Made by a program: the position numbers and the translations under genes. The notes beneath the pieces are model-generated. The model did no database searches. It saw only the letters and a list, made by a program, of their open reading frames with translations, and was not told the DNA's origin. A stretch of 64,000 nucleotides of DNA from a virus: positions 1-64,000 of IMG/VR virus record IMGVR_UViG_3300034062_004313; one strand, 5' to 3'. This document shows, piece after piece, positions 33,590 to 42,024 of the stretch; positions within the stretch are counted from its first letter, which is position 1; each line of letters starts with the position of its first letter.

Positions 33590-34335
33590 TAAAAATAAAA
33601 ATCTGCTGGAATCTCTTTGGGTTCCATTGTTATTGAATCATTTTCATACCACCACTTCAAATCAAAACCATTATTATCTTTTACGATTTTAGCTACATTC
33701 CGAAATGTGTTCTCACTATCCCAATCAGTTTGATTATATGCTGCACTAGCTGGATGGTCAAGCTTAAAACATCTTTGAAATGGATATAACCACTTTTCAA
33801 CTTTATGTGTGTTTTTTCCCAAGAGTATAACTGGAACTCCTGTAACACCTATAATATCCTTTATAAATGCTTCTGTGAATGGTTCCCACAATTTGTTATG
33901 ACTTTCAGCTTTCATATGTTCTACAGTAAGCCCAAAGTTATACATTAATACTCCTTCTTTACCTAAATAGGATAAATCACATTTACGTTCTATAATTTGT
34001 TCAGGAAACTCTTTCTGTATACTATCATACCACTTCTCTAATGAAGGTTGTTCTTTATTAGTATTTGAGCAAGAGAGAGCTATACCATCAGCAATTATCA
34101 CTTTTTCCTTTGTTATAGAGTGGTAAGGACATAAACCCACGACCAAAACCTTTAGATTATTATAATCACATTCTTTGAAAGCTCTGAATGTTTGTGTACT
34201 ATCAGGAAATATCTTCTTTCCACGTTTGCTTAATAGTTGTAATTCTGCTAATATTGGTTCTAAGTGTTGAACCACTCCTTTTTGTTGGAGTGGTTCAAAC
34301 CAAGAACTTAAATTTTCTTCTAAATTTTTAATCAT
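33589..34335 (-). CDS. Uracil-DNA glycosylase-like protein with altered active site
   Basis: 248 residues with the full family 1 fold order: VVGLCPYHSITK (67-76) in place of GQDPYH, GIALSCSNTN, GVLMYNFGLTVEHMKAESHN (128-147) in place of GVLLLNxxLTV...SH, and HPASAA (194-199) in place of HPSPLS. The catalytic Asp of the first motif is Cys and the Gln is Leu, so ordinary uracil excision may be weak or lost, while the uracil-pocket Asn and His are retained in part. UDG-like genes are conserved in crAss-type phages next to replication genes. Roles could be a changed base specificity or a non-enzymatic replication function. Confidence 0.8.
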   Translation of the reverse strand: MIKNLEENLSSWFEPLQQKGVVQHLEPILAELQLLSKRGKKIFPDSTQTFRAFKECDYNNLKVLVVGLCPYHSITKEKVIIADGIALSCSNTNKEQPSLEKWYDSIQKEFPEQIIERKCDLSYLGKEGVLMYNFGLTVEHMKAESHNKLWEPFTEAFIKDIIGVTGVPVILLGKNTHKVEKWLYPFQRCFKLDHPASAAYNQTDWDSENTFRNVAKIVKDNNGFDLKWWYENDSITMEPKEIPADFYF

Positions 34336-34546
34336 AATCTTCTATTTCTGGTTCATATACTTCTGCTCTATAATCAACTTTAAAAAAGAAATCATCAATC
34401 ATATTAATATGAGTTTCAAATCCTTCATCTGATTTATCCCAATCTCCACATAATGCCATTTCTGCATCTATACGAAGAGTATTAAGTATTTCACAAGATT
34501 CTTTTAAATGTTGTTCTGTTTGATGTAATTTTTCTACTATATTCAT
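34328..34546 (-). CDS. Small acidic helical protein
   Basis: 72 residues, two helices, acidic end (DYRAEVYEPEIEDYD). Overlaps the UDG-like gene by 8 nt. Not recognised. Confidence 0.5.
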   Translation of the reverse strand: MNIVEKLHQTEQHLKESCEILNTLRIDAEMALCGDWDKSDEGFETHINMIDDFFFKVDYRAEVYEPEIEDYD

Positions 34547-35341
34547 CTATGAATAAATTAAATGATTTTCAAAACTATCTTCCATCATTTCAAAATTAAT
34601 ATCTTCTATACTTTGCCTAATAAACCTATCTTCAAATTCAGAAGTGATAAAATCAGTAATATCCCTATGATGTTTAAAATAATCAGTAGGATGTGCTCTT
34701 TTAGCAACATGTGTTAGGTGATTGTAAAATTCCCATGCTGTATTATTATTACCACCATAATCATAGGTTGGCTTATTAATCTCTGCTTTCAAATCAGACA
34801 TTTGACGAGGATTAAGAATATCTTGTGTAATGAACATTCTTCCACAAAGTTCAGCCATTTCAATATGAGAAACATCAACCTTCTTCAAATTCTCACGAAG
34901 GTCTACTAATTCCTTAAATTCATCTACTGCTTTTTCCATTTCCTTATCAAATGTTAAGAATGCTTCAACATCAACATCTCCCATATGCTTACGCTTATAG
35001 TTAAACTTATCTCCTGCTATCATACCATTATCACAAACGAATACAGAAGCACCCATCGCATACTTGAATGATGTCTTCTTATTATAACTATTGATAAATG
35101 CTACCATAAGCCCCATTTCACTATCACCATGATTTAATGTAAAGCTACCAGTAGCAATATTACCACCTTCTGCTGATTTATAAACCTCATTCCTTACATG
35201 ATAACCAAACTTACTAAATGTATTCTTCATGTTCTTTATTGCTTCATCATGTGAAACAACCGTATACCTTCCACCTTCAAAATTTGGAAGTGTTACTGCG
35301 CTTAAAAATCCTTGTTCTACAAATTGTGTTTTACGTGCCAT
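34547..35341 (-). CDS. DUF932 family protein
   Basis: 264 residues. Order of features matches DUF932 (phage/plasmid-like protein TIGR03299 group): YTVVSHDEAIKNM (27-39), a beta-rich middle (GLMVAFINSYNKKTSFKYAM, then GASVFVCDNGM), a helical linker, and NNTAWEFYNHLTHVAKRA (about 198-215). Common in phages of Bacteroidota and on plasmids; suggested to act in DNA transactions but not proven. The strong GC-normal codon use and full length suggest a functional, well-expressed gene. Confidence 0.75.
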   Translation of the reverse strand: MARKTQFVEQGFLSAVTLPNFEGGRYTVVSHDEAIKNMKNTFSKFGYHVRNEVYKSAEGGNIATGSFTLNHGDSEMGLMVAFINSYNKKTSFKYAMGASVFVCDNGMIAGDKFNYKRKHMGDVDVEAFLTFDKEMEKAVDEFKELVDLRENLKKVDVSHIEMAELCGRMFITQDILNPRQMSDLKAEINKPTYDYGGNNNTAWEFYNHLTHVAKRAHPTDYFKHHRDITDFITSEFEDRFIRQSIEDINFEMMEDSFENHLIYS

Positions 35342-35345
35342 AATT

Positions 35346-35687
35346 TTAATTTATTGTAATTGTTTTTTCTTCTATTTTTTGTTCTATAATTTCTGCTATT
35401 TCTTCAAAAGATACCCCTTCATCATTTTTATTAGCTAAATCCATCCATTCAACATTTCCTATTAGTTCATCAAATAAGCTGTAATTATATCTTTTACCAT
35501 CTAATAACATATAATCATCAGGGTCAGACTGGGAGGCAAAAGAGCAATATGGTTCAAATCCATTAATTTTAGCCCATACACCTAAACAGCAAAATCCTTT
35601 ATTATCTGTAAGAGTTCCTTGACATTGTTGATAATCTCCACTGCGTAGAGCTTGTATCCATTCTTTTTTATTTACTGATACTTTCAT
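35346..35687 (-). CDS. Small phage protein of a common uncharacterised family
   Basis: 113 residues. KKEWIQALRSGDYQQCQGTL, then TDNKGFCCLGVWAKINGFEP, is a widespread phage motif (W..ALRSG.Y.Q..G.L......FCCLGV) of unknown function, followed by an acidic helical tail. It follows the 59-codon gene at 35691 by 3 nt. Confidence 0.65.
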   Translation of the reverse strand: MKVSVNKKEWIQALRSGDYQQCQGTLTDNKGFCCLGVWAKINGFEPYCSFASQSDPDDYMLLDGKRYNYSLFDELIGNVEWMDLANKNDEGVSFEEIAEIIEQKIEEKTITIN

Positions 35688-35690
35688 AAA

Positions 35691-35870
35691 TTAAATTGTG
35701 AAATTTTCTTGTATTTCTTTTTTAATATCTACTAATTGATTTATTAAATCTTCTAAATCTTCTAAATCATCTAATCTAATGATAAATTTATTAAAATCTA
35801 ATAATATAGATTTATTTATTAAATCTCCATCTTTATCATACTCATTTACTGAAAATAATATTTCTTTCAT
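35691..35870 (-). CDS. Small acidic helical protein (59 aa)
   Basis: 59 residues, one long acidic helix (RLDDLEDLEDLINQLVDIKK). ATG overlaps the stop of the GNAT gene (ATGA at 35870-35867). Function unknown. Confidence 0.6.
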   Translation of the reverse strand: MKEILFSVNEYDKDGDLINKSILLDFNKFIIRLDDLEDLEDLINQLVDIKKEIQENFTI

Positions 35871-36214
35871 TTTACCACTTTAAATAATACTTTTTCTATT
35901 TTGTATCCTTGATTAATAAACTCCTTTAAACTATTCTGATTACAATGTGCATAAACTTCTTTATGTGTATCTCCAATAAGAAAGTTCCTATAATTACAAA
36001 GAAGTTTATATATACCATGTCCTCTATGTTCTTCTTTAACATAATCATGACATAAGTATATAACATGTTCATGTTCTACCCATCCTGCTATACCAACTAA
36101 TACACTATCTGTATTAAAACATCCTATATAGTTAGCATAAGCATCAATTAAATCTGGCTTTATAAGAAGAAACTCTTCTTTAACTTTATTAAGATATATT
36201 CTTTCTAAATTCAT
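35867..36214 (-). CDS. GNAT-family acetyltransferase
   Basis: 115 residues, shorter than most GNAT enzymes. HVIYLCHDYVKEEHRGHGIY, followed by KLLCNYRNFL, carries the beta4-(R/Q)GxGxx-helix acetyl-CoA site (HRGHGIYKLL), and the C-terminal VYAHCNQNSLKEFINQGYKI is the usual NxxxxxxYxxxGF-like end. It would transfer an acetyl group from acetyl-CoA to an unknown amine, perhaps a host protein. Confidence 0.72.
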   Translation of the reverse strand: MNLERIYLNKVKEEFLLIKPDLIDAYANYIGCFNTDSVLVGIAGWVEHEHVIYLCHDYVKEEHRGHGIYKLLCNYRNFLIGDTHKEVYAHCNQNSLKEFINQGYKIEKVLFKVVK

Positions 36215-36444
36215 ATTTCATTTTTTAACCAAACCACTATATCTCCTCTAAAATCTGAACTAATTCCCATTTTTGCACTACAAACTAAACATTTTTTATA
36301 AATGTAAGTTTTCTTACTCTTTTCAAGAACTTTATAATAAAACTCTTCAGAATATTTTTTATCACAATTAGGACATTTAAAATCTGTCTCTGCTAAAGAT
36401 AATATTCCATTAGGTATAAGTATTGAATGTCCCATAACTACCAA
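36211..36444 (-). CDS. Zinc-ribbon protein
   Basis: 77 residues with two Cys pairs (FKCPNCDKKY and KKCLVCSAK) separated by a basic linker, forming a likely treble-clef or ribbon. Overlaps neighbours by 4-7 nt. Confidence 0.55.
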   Translation of the reverse strand: MVVMGHSILIPNGILSLAETDFKCPNCDKKYSEEFYYKVLEKSKKTYIYKKCLVCSAKMGISSDFRGDIVVWLKNEI

Positions 36445-36950
36445 GGTAAATCATCAATTAAATCACTAATTACTTTCATACTATTTTCAATATCTTCTTT
36501 ATGTTTTGGATTCTTTTCAGCATAACATTGTTTTGCTTGTAGAACATAATTAACATTTTGTATACATATTTCTCTTCCAAGAAATTTCACCTTACTATGT
36601 TGAAGTTCTTCTTGACTAACTTTAAAACAGCAAGTATTAACACCCTTAATTTTAACACTTGTTCTTTGAATTGGTTCTCCATTCATATCTGTTACTGTAT
36701 CAGATTCTACTGTAGTATCACCATTTTCAGTAAACATTTTCCAAAAACCACTTTCTCTACCCCTACAATAATCCAAACTATCTCCTTTTATAAAGAACAA
36801 ATCAATATCTTTTACAGGTCTATCTATAAGATTAATAGCATTTAAAGCTATACTACCACCAAATATTGCATGGGGCATATGTTTAATAATTAAATCAATT
36901 GCTCCCAATATTTCGGAAGATACATTTCCTTCTTTTTCTAAATTATTCAT
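36438..36950 (-). CDS. Nucleotidyltransferase-fold protein
   Basis: 170 residues. FGGSIALNAINLIDRPVKDI, then DLFFI (about residues 31-55), is the GGS..............DxD core of minimal nucleotidyltransferases, and YVLQAKQCYAEKNPKHKEDI (about 142-161) matches the helix (K..Y.....KH..Di) that follows in this group. It may add a nucleotide to a protein or small molecule (AMPylation-type toxin or tRNA modifier) or be a degenerate relative. No helper antitoxin (HEPN) gene was recognised adjacent. Confidence 0.65.
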   Translation of the reverse strand: MNNLEKEGNVSSEILGAIDLIIKHMPHAIFGGSIALNAINLIDRPVKDIDLFFIKGDSLDYCRGRESGFWKMFTENGDTTVESDTVTDMNGEPIQRTSVKIKGVNTCCFKVSQEELQHSKVKFLGREICIQNVNYVLQAKQCYAEKNPKHKEDIENSMKVISDLIDDLPW

Positions 36951-37171
36951 TTTATATTATTTATGATTTCTTCCCACTCTTCTTTTTTAATATATCCTGT
37001 TTCACCCGCATAATATTTTGATTCTTGTAACTTTTGAATTTTATTTACATGATGTTTAGTAAATTCTATCATTAATGTTTTTACTATTTTAGAATCTATT
37101 GCTTTTAATTTTTCATAATTAAAACCATAAGAAATAGAATTTTCTTTATTTATTAATTGTTTTGCTGTCAT
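36947..37171 (-). CDS. Unknown basic protein
   Basis: 74 residues, basic helices with an unusual run KIQKLQESKYYAGETGYIKK. Coupled by ATGA to both neighbours. Not recognised. Confidence 0.5.
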   Translation of the reverse strand: MTAKQLINKENSISYGFNYEKLKAIDSKIVKTLMIEFTKHHVNKIQKLQESKYYAGETGYIKKEEWEEIINNIK

Positions 37172-37479
37172 AATAATTCTATTTGTGGTGCATTTAAAAT
37201 ACTATCTCTATTTATTGTAAAATCTACAGGAATATAGTCTTCATATCCTATATCTTCAAAAAAATGATTACGATATTCTGTACTTTTAACTTTATCATCG
37301 TCCACAGGGTCTAAATAATCTTTTCTAATTTTTACATTTTCAACTACATTAAGTCTATCTAACTTAATCATTTCTTTTGCATATTCTTTCATTGCTTGTT
37401 CTACAACTCCTTTTCTCCAAATAATATGATTGTATTCATCTATTTCAAGATGATTTTTTAATATTTTATCTGCTGTCAT
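37168..37479 (-). CDS. Unknown protein
   Basis: 103 residues; helical N-terminus (QAMKEYAKEMIKLDRLN) resembling the end of large phage helical proteins, then an acidic linker (DPVDDDKVKSTEY). Not recognised. Confidence 0.5.
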   Translation of the reverse strand: MTADKILKNHLEIDEYNHIIWRKGVVEQAMKEYAKEMIKLDRLNVVENVKIRKDYLDPVDDDKVKSTEYRNHFFEDIGYEDYIPVDFTINRDSILNAPQIELL

Positions 37480-37622
37480 AATTTTTCATTATTAAACCAT
37501 TTTCCCCAATATTCTTTTTCGTGAGGATTTTCTTTTAAAAAGAAAATAATCATTTCATCTATAAACTCTTGATAAGAATATAAATCATTTTTTAAATGTT
37601 CTAATATTTCTTCTTCTGTCAT
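37476..37622 (-). CDS. Small acidic protein (48 aa)
   Basis: 48 residues, acidic helical with aromatic end (NPHEKEYWGKWFNNEKL). ATGA overlaps at both ends (37622-37619 and 37479-37476) make translation very likely. Confidence 0.65.
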   Translation of the reverse strand: MTEEEILEHLKNDLYSYQEFIDEMIIFFLKENPHEKEYWGKWFNNEKL

Positions 37623-37819
37623 AATTTTACTATTTTACTTGATACTTGTTCATATTTTCTTTTTCCAACCTTCTTTAATTTAGTTTCTACAATAACATTA
37701 AGATTTCCATATTCATGTCTATTATTAATTGCTTCTTGTAATGTATCACACACTTCAAAACAATAAGCATCATCTGGACGGTCTATATATCTACTATCAT
37801 ATATTTCGTATACTGTCAT
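37619..37819 (-). CDS. Unknown small protein
   Basis: 66 residues; beta N-terminus (MTVYEIYDSRYIDRPDDAYC) and basic end. Not recognised; coupled to both neighbours. Confidence 0.5.
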   Translation of the reverse strand: MTVYEIYDSRYIDRPDDAYCFEVCDTLQEAINNRHEYGNLNVIVETKLKKVGKRKYEQVSSKIVKL

Positions 37820-38592
37820 AAATTTGTATTGATAAAATTCTTTAAAATCTTAATTTCATTTTGTAATGCTTCATATCTCCTACCACTTGTCCATTGACTG
37901 CTGCAATCTTTTTCAAGTTGTTTAATTTGCCATTCTAATATAGGTTTTGCATATAGTTTAGGTAACCATCGCCTTTTATCAAACATAGGTAATGTTCTAT
38001 ATTCAATAACATGATGAACATGTGGAAAGTTTTTAAAATCAATCATTTCAATATCCATATCAGAAATACATTGTTCAATTATAGACTCACTTCCAAAATC
38101 TCCTTGAGTAATCCATTCTTCTTTTAATTCTGGTAATTTACCATTAAAGTGATTTTTAATAATTGTATTAGCTTCTTCTGCAACTTCCCATAATTGTTTA
38201 AACTTCTCTAATGATATTTCTTTCCTAAATTGAGAATATCCTGAATAAAGATTATATGAAGCATTATATTTTCCACCTTCACTTGTTAAAGCTCTTGAAT
38301 AAATATTTCTATTATATGCAATTTGCTTCATGGATTTTTTATAGTGATTATCTGCATGAGAACAAGAAACCGTATGTTCTAATACATAAATTTCACCATC
38401 TTCTATAAAGAATTTTTCATAATATACAGCATTCATATATGCAGCAGCATGATACCTATCAAATGTATGACTACCAAAGCATTTACCTTGAAATTCTTTA
38501 ATCAATCCATCTAATTCTTGAATCCTATAATTATTCTTTTCTTGTTGTTTAGCATCTGCTAAAGCTTTTTCGGCTTGTTGTACTGCTGTCAT
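37816..38592 (-). CDS. Unknown protein
   Basis: 258 residues. N-terminal coiled coil, then a region with several conserved-looking His, Tyr and Trp (GSHTFDRYHAAAYMNAVYYE, EHTVSCSHADNHYKKSM, FPHVHHVIEYRTL) and a helical end. The His clusters suggest a metal site, but I cannot assign a family. Confidence 0.55.
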   Translation of the reverse strand: MTAVQQAEKALADAKQQEKNNYRIQELDGLIKEFQGKCFGSHTFDRYHAAAYMNAVYYEKFFIEDGEIYVLEHTVSCSHADNHYKKSMKQIAYNRNIYSRALTSEGGKYNASYNLYSGYSQFRKEISLEKFKQLWEVAEEANTIIKNHFNGKLPELKEEWITQGDFGSESIIEQCISDMDIEMIDFKNFPHVHHVIEYRTLPMFDKRRWLPKLYAKPILEWQIKQLEKDCSSQWTSGRRYEALQNEIKILKNFINTNL

Positions 38593-38768
38593 AATTTAAT
38601 TTTTAATTCTTGAAGAAAGTTGATAAATATATCTACACTTATATCATTTATTTCTAAATGGTGTGTTTCAGATAAAGGATATTCTCCAAAGAATTTTATT
38701 CTAAGTCTTGTCTTTTCTTCAATTCTAATTCTTTCTAGTTGGTCTTTATAATAATTATACTCTTCCAT
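38589..38768 (-). CDS. Small charged protein (59 aa)
   Basis: 59 residues; charged helix first (QLERIRIEEKTRLRIKFFGE), then a mixed end. ATGA with the following gene and a 14-nt overlap with the primase gene. Function unknown. Confidence 0.6.
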   Translation of the reverse strand: MEEYNYYKDQLERIRIEEKTRLRIKFFGEYPLSETHHLEINDISVDIFINFLQELKIKL

Positions 38769-39774
38769 TTAATTTAATTTTTAATAAGTAATCCAATGCT
38801 TCTAATCCATATCCTTCAACAAAATCAGCAGGGTCTTCTATATCTTCATTCTTATAATGATGATTATCAATATTAAACCAATCCCAACCTGTACTTTTTG
38901 TTATTTCAATAGAAGTAGCTTTACCTTGTGGGTCTGTACCAAACCCCATTATGTTATGTTCTGTAATAGCATTAATTCTCTCAACATTATTACTAAGTTC
39001 TGGAATTAACATTATTTTTGCATTCTCACTTTGAGTTGATATACTGTGATAATTCAAATAACGAGCTACTAATTCATCCTTTTGACTCTTCCAAGTAAAC
39101 ATGTAAGAGAGTTTTTCAGGTATGTTCTTATATCTATAATAGTTCCATAAATAAGAATTCTCCATACCACTTCTCCATTTATCTCCCTTGCCTACATTTG
39201 GACCAATTCTCATTATCTTTGCTCTTTGTATATCTTCTGCCCAATAACCAAATGTTAATTCTCCTTCAGTTTTGGGTTGAACCTTCTTATTTATAGCCCA
39301 TTTATCTACTCTGAATAGATTATTTTCTCTAAGGAAAGTTTCAGGTAAATAATATTTATCCCAATAAGCTGCATGTGCTTTATCGAATGGTATATCATCG
39401 AATTCAATATATGGAATATCTTTTTCAATTGGTGTAGATTTAATATTTTGAATAATAGGTTTATATTCTTTAATTTTCGTTGCTAATCCTAAATCTTGAA
39501 TGATTTTACTCATTGCTTCAGAAAATGTTAATCCATATCTTTTTTGTACAAATGCTATTGCATTACCAGTCCAGTTATCCCCTCCGTAGTCAATTCCAAT
39601 CCAACTCCCATTTACACTCTGTTTAACTCTAAAGCTTGGAGCATTTTTTTCAGTTCTGAATGGGGAAAAAATATTCTTTCTTTGAATTTGTCCTAATTCA
39701 TATTCAAAAATATTTCTTCCACCATCAGTCATTTCTAATATCTTCTTCGGAGTAAAGTTTGTTGTTCTGCTCAT
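38755..39774 (-). CDS. DnaG-like DNA primase
   Basis: 339 residues. The N-terminal part reads like a DnaG zinc-domain relative without the Cys set (ILEMTDGGRNIFEYELGQIQ, NIFSPFRTEKNAPSF, WIGIDYGGDNWTGNAIAFVQ). The TOPRIM region follows: FTWKSQKDELVARYLNYHSI, KIMLIPEL (early acid), IMGFGTDPQGKATSIEI and EDPADFVEGYG (DxDxD-like). Related primases are seen in crAss-type phages. It would make RNA primers for the family B polymerase. Start at 39774 keeps the conserved KKILEMTDGG segment; an ATG at 39732 would remove part. Confidence 0.75.
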   Translation of the reverse strand: MSRTTNFTPKKILEMTDGGRNIFEYELGQIQRKNIFSPFRTEKNAPSFRVKQSVNGSWIGIDYGGDNWTGNAIAFVQKRYGLTFSEAMSKIIQDLGLATKIKEYKPIIQNIKSTPIEKDIPYIEFDDIPFDKAHAAYWDKYYLPETFLRENNLFRVDKWAINKKVQPKTEGELTFGYWAEDIQRAKIMRIGPNVGKGDKWRSGMENSYLWNYYRYKNIPEKLSYMFTWKSQKDELVARYLNYHSISTQSENAKIMLIPELSNNVERINAITEHNIMGFGTDPQGKATSIEITKSTGWDWFNIDNHHYKNEDIEDPADFVEGYGLEALDYLLKIKLNGRV

Positions 39775-39964
39775 ATCTTTCGTATTCTAATGATTGTAAT
39801 GCTACTTCTTCTGCTAATGCACTACATCTTTCATAATCTTCTAATAAATGTTCTACTCCTTCAAAGCTAATATCGCTTAATAATTGATTATCAAACCATA
39901 TTTGCATAGTATCTTCTTTTGTAGAGTAAGTAATATGTTCGAGAAACTTTTCTTCTTTTGTCAT
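39725..39964 (-). CDS. Unknown small acidic protein
   Basis: 79 residues, acidic, helical (GVEHLLEDYERCSALAEEVA). Overlaps the primase gene by 50 nt. Not recognised. Confidence 0.5.
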   Translation of the reverse strand: MTKEEKFLEHITYSTKEDTMQIWFDNQLLSDISFEGVEHLLEDYERCSALAEEVALQSLEYERYEQNNKLYSEEDIRND

Positions 39965-39988
39965 TTCTTTAAATTATTTAAATGTTCT

Positions 39989-40051
39989 TTATCCTGTAGA
40001 GTGCCCGCAAAGTTTGTTGTTAACTAAATGTAATTTTTCTAATTTATTCAT
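39989..40051 (-). CDS. Possible 20-aa peptide
   Basis: ATG overlaps the upstream stop (ATGA at 40051-40048) and opens 20 codons (MNKLEKLHLVNNKLCGHSTG). Coupling is suggestive only. Confidence 0.3.
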   Translation of the reverse strand: MNKLEKLHLVNNKLCGHSTG

Positions 40052-40602
40052 AGTTTAACATATTTATCATACTTACCTGAATAAGAATTAATATATAGTC
40101 TCCATTTACCTACAAACATTTTCTTAAATAGTTTAGTACCGAGTTTTACAATTTCTTCTTCTGTCCAAAAACCATTTGTTTTATCACCTATTTTACATCT
40201 TAACCATCTATCTCTATCATAATGTTTATCATGTTCTAAGTCTCTTTCATCAACAGGTCGAACTAATTCTAAATTTAGAAAATCTCCATATTTAGGTTCA
40301 GTACCAGATGTAAAAGCTCCACTTACTGAAACTTTTCCAATTTGTTCTGGAGTTTCACAAAAAGATAAACTATAAGATTTTATTCTTCCATAGTAATGAA
40401 TTGCTCCTATTGAACCTAACCAAGAAGTTATATATAATTCTACATTTCTATATCCATCTTTATCATATGAAGGATAACATATAACATCTTTTTCATACTT
40501 ATTTTTTAAAACTATATCCTTTCCAAAATCATATGGTATAGGAAATTCCCAATGATTATTATAGTCTCTAAAGTGGTCTTCTATTTTAAATTTCTTTGGC
40601 AT
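40048..40602 (-). CDS. Unknown protein
   Basis: 184 residues, beta-rich with aromatic and charged turns; ends in a Tyr/Lys-rich tail. Not recognised. Two nt downstream of the methyltransferase gene. Confidence 0.5.
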   Translation of the reverse strand: MPKKFKIEDHFRDYNNHWEFPIPYDFGKDIVLKNKYEKDVICYPSYDKDGYRNVELYITSWLGSIGAIHYYGRIKSYSLSFCETPEQIGKVSVSGAFTSGTEPKYGDFLNLELVRPVDERDLEHDKHYDRDRWLRCKIGDKTNGFWTEEEIVKLGTKLFKKMFVGKWRLYINSYSGKYDKYVKL

Positions 40603-40604
40603 AT

Positions 40605-41075
40605 TTATTTTTTAATTGAATATATCACTTCTTCATCTTTTGATGTTCCTTTATGGTCTAATAATATTTTATTATCATCCCATCTTCCTAAATCTTGATA
40701 TTTTGTTACATTTTCAGGAATTGTAATATATAAAACTTCAGCTTCATCATCCATATAATCTATACAAGTTTCAACAAAATTAGAGTGACATGGACGAGCA
40801 AATAAAAATAAAGCTTTCTTTCCTAATCCTTTAATTAACTTTTCAGAATTTTCTACTGTCTCAGGCCACCATTGAATACCTTTACTTATAAATTTAAATG
40901 TATTAACATGAAATAAAGGATATGGTTCTATACACATTATTTTAGCTCCTATAGCATTCATTTCTAATGCAAATTCACCTGTACCAGCACCAACATCCAC
41001 TATAAATCTATCTCCTGCATAATCCTTAATCCATTGTTTTAATTCCATATTAGGAATAAAAAATCTAATTCCCAT
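40605..41075 (-). CDS. SAM-dependent methyltransferase-fold protein
   Basis: 156 residues, shorter than full class I methyltransferases. FIVDVGAGTGEFALEMNAIG, then AKIMCIEPYP, is the glycine-rich motif I with the motif II acid (Glu). No DPPY/NPPY-type DNA-methylase motif is seen, so the target may be protein, RNA or small molecule, or the domain may bind SAM only. Overlaps the upstream gene by 11 nt. Confidence 0.68.
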   Translation of the reverse strand: MGIRFFIPNMELKQWIKDYAGDRFIVDVGAGTGEFALEMNAIGAKIMCIEPYPLFHVNTFKFISKGIQWWPETVENSEKLIKGLGKKALFLFARPCHSNFVETCIDYMDDEAEVLYITIPENVTKYQDLGRWDDNKILLDHKGTSKDEEVIYSIKK

Positions 41076-41439
41076 TATAACTATTTATAAAATTATCAAA
41101 ATCAATATTATTTATAGAACACCAAAACATAATTGTGTCTTTTTGCTCTTTATTAGGTTTTTTAGCTTCTCCATAAACTTTACTATTCTTACCAGTCCAT
41201 GTTAGTATTCTAATCCAATTAAGTTTTTCTAATGCTACATATGGATAAGCACTTAATATACTTCCACATATCTTTTCTATTTCATCATTAGCTTTAAAAA
41301 AGTCTCCTTTATTCTTCCATGTAAAATATTCAGAAGCCCATACGTTATGATTCATATAACTACATTCATATAAATCACCATCTGGATTTATCCAAGCATT
41401 ATCTACTCCTTTATATTCTTTAGTCTTCAGTGGTTTCAT
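41065..41439 (-). CDS. Small phage protein of unknown function
   Basis: 124 residues. AWINPDGDLYECSYMNHNVW, then ASEYF, followed by a helical Trp-rich C-terminus, resembles uncharacterised phage proteins with a WI.P.G..Y....H..WA opening. Function unknown. Confidence 0.55.
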   Translation of the reverse strand: MKPLKTKEYKGVDNAWINPDGDLYECSYMNHNVWASEYFTWKNKGDFFKANDEIEKICGSILSAYPYVALEKLNWIRILTWTGKNSKVYGEAKKPNKEQKDTIMFWCSINNIDFDNFINSYNGN

Positions 41440-41674
41440 ATGTTATTAAATCTGGATTAAACATTTCAAATACTAATTTACCATTTTTATATCCTTGATA
41501 TGCTATTTTTTGTTTATAACCTTTAATACATCCAATATCAAATTCTTGTTCACTATCTACCCAATTAGATTGTATTTCATCTACATGATTAATGCAAGGA
41601 GAATTAGGTACTACTAAAAAATATACATCTTGATTTGTTTGTATGCTTTTAATTTTCATTATTAGTATTTTCAA
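41420..41674 (-). CDS. Unknown small protein
   Basis: 84 residues, mixed alpha/beta with a single Cys pair region (SPCINHVDEIQS). Overlaps both neighbours. Not recognised. Confidence 0.5.
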   Translation of the reverse strand: MKILIMKIKSIQTNQDVYFLVVPNSPCINHVDEIQSNWVDSEQEFDIGCIKGYKQKIAYQGYKNGKLVFEMFNPDLITYETTED

Positions 41675-41876
41675 GTTCTGTAATTACATTCTCTAAATCT
41701 TCAACTTCAACTTCTAATTCACTAATTCTACTCTTTAACTTTTCATTTTCATCTTCTAAATCTGTATATTGGTCTTTAAAATTATTAAAGAACTCTATTG
41801 CACTATCAAATGCTCTTTCTGTACTTCTATCCATGATATGTTTATAATAATGATTTGAATCTATTTCCTTTTTCAA
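41649..41876 (-). CDS. Coiled-coil protein
   Basis: 75 residues; an ATG at 41834 (MDRSTERAF) is an alternative start that removes a 35-nt overlap. The C-terminal 40 residues are a clear coiled coil (DENEKLKSRISELEVEVEDL, then ENVITELENTNNEN). Probably oligomeric. Confidence 0.6.
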   Translation of the reverse strand: MKKEIDSNHYYKHIMDRSTERAFDSAIEFFNNFKDQYTDLEDENEKLKSRISELEVEVEDLENVITELENTNNEN

Positions 41877-42024
41877 TTAAATATTTAAGTGCTTCAATAT
41901 GTTCACTTTGAATTTTTATAGTTTCTTGAAGCTCTTTAATTAATAAATTCTTTACTTCTATTAATTGACTATTAATATCTAAAAGCTCTAATATTTGAGA
42001 TTGTTCTTTTGTTAATATTCCCAT
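41842..42024 (-). CDS. Coiled-coil protein
   Basis: 60 residues, Leu/Ile/Glu heptads almost throughout (KEQSQILELLDINSQLIEVK). Next to another coiled-coil gene, so the pair may associate. Confidence 0.6.
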   Translation of the reverse strand: MGILTKEQSQILELLDINSQLIEVKNLLIKELQETIKIQSEHIEALKYLIEKGNRFKSLL

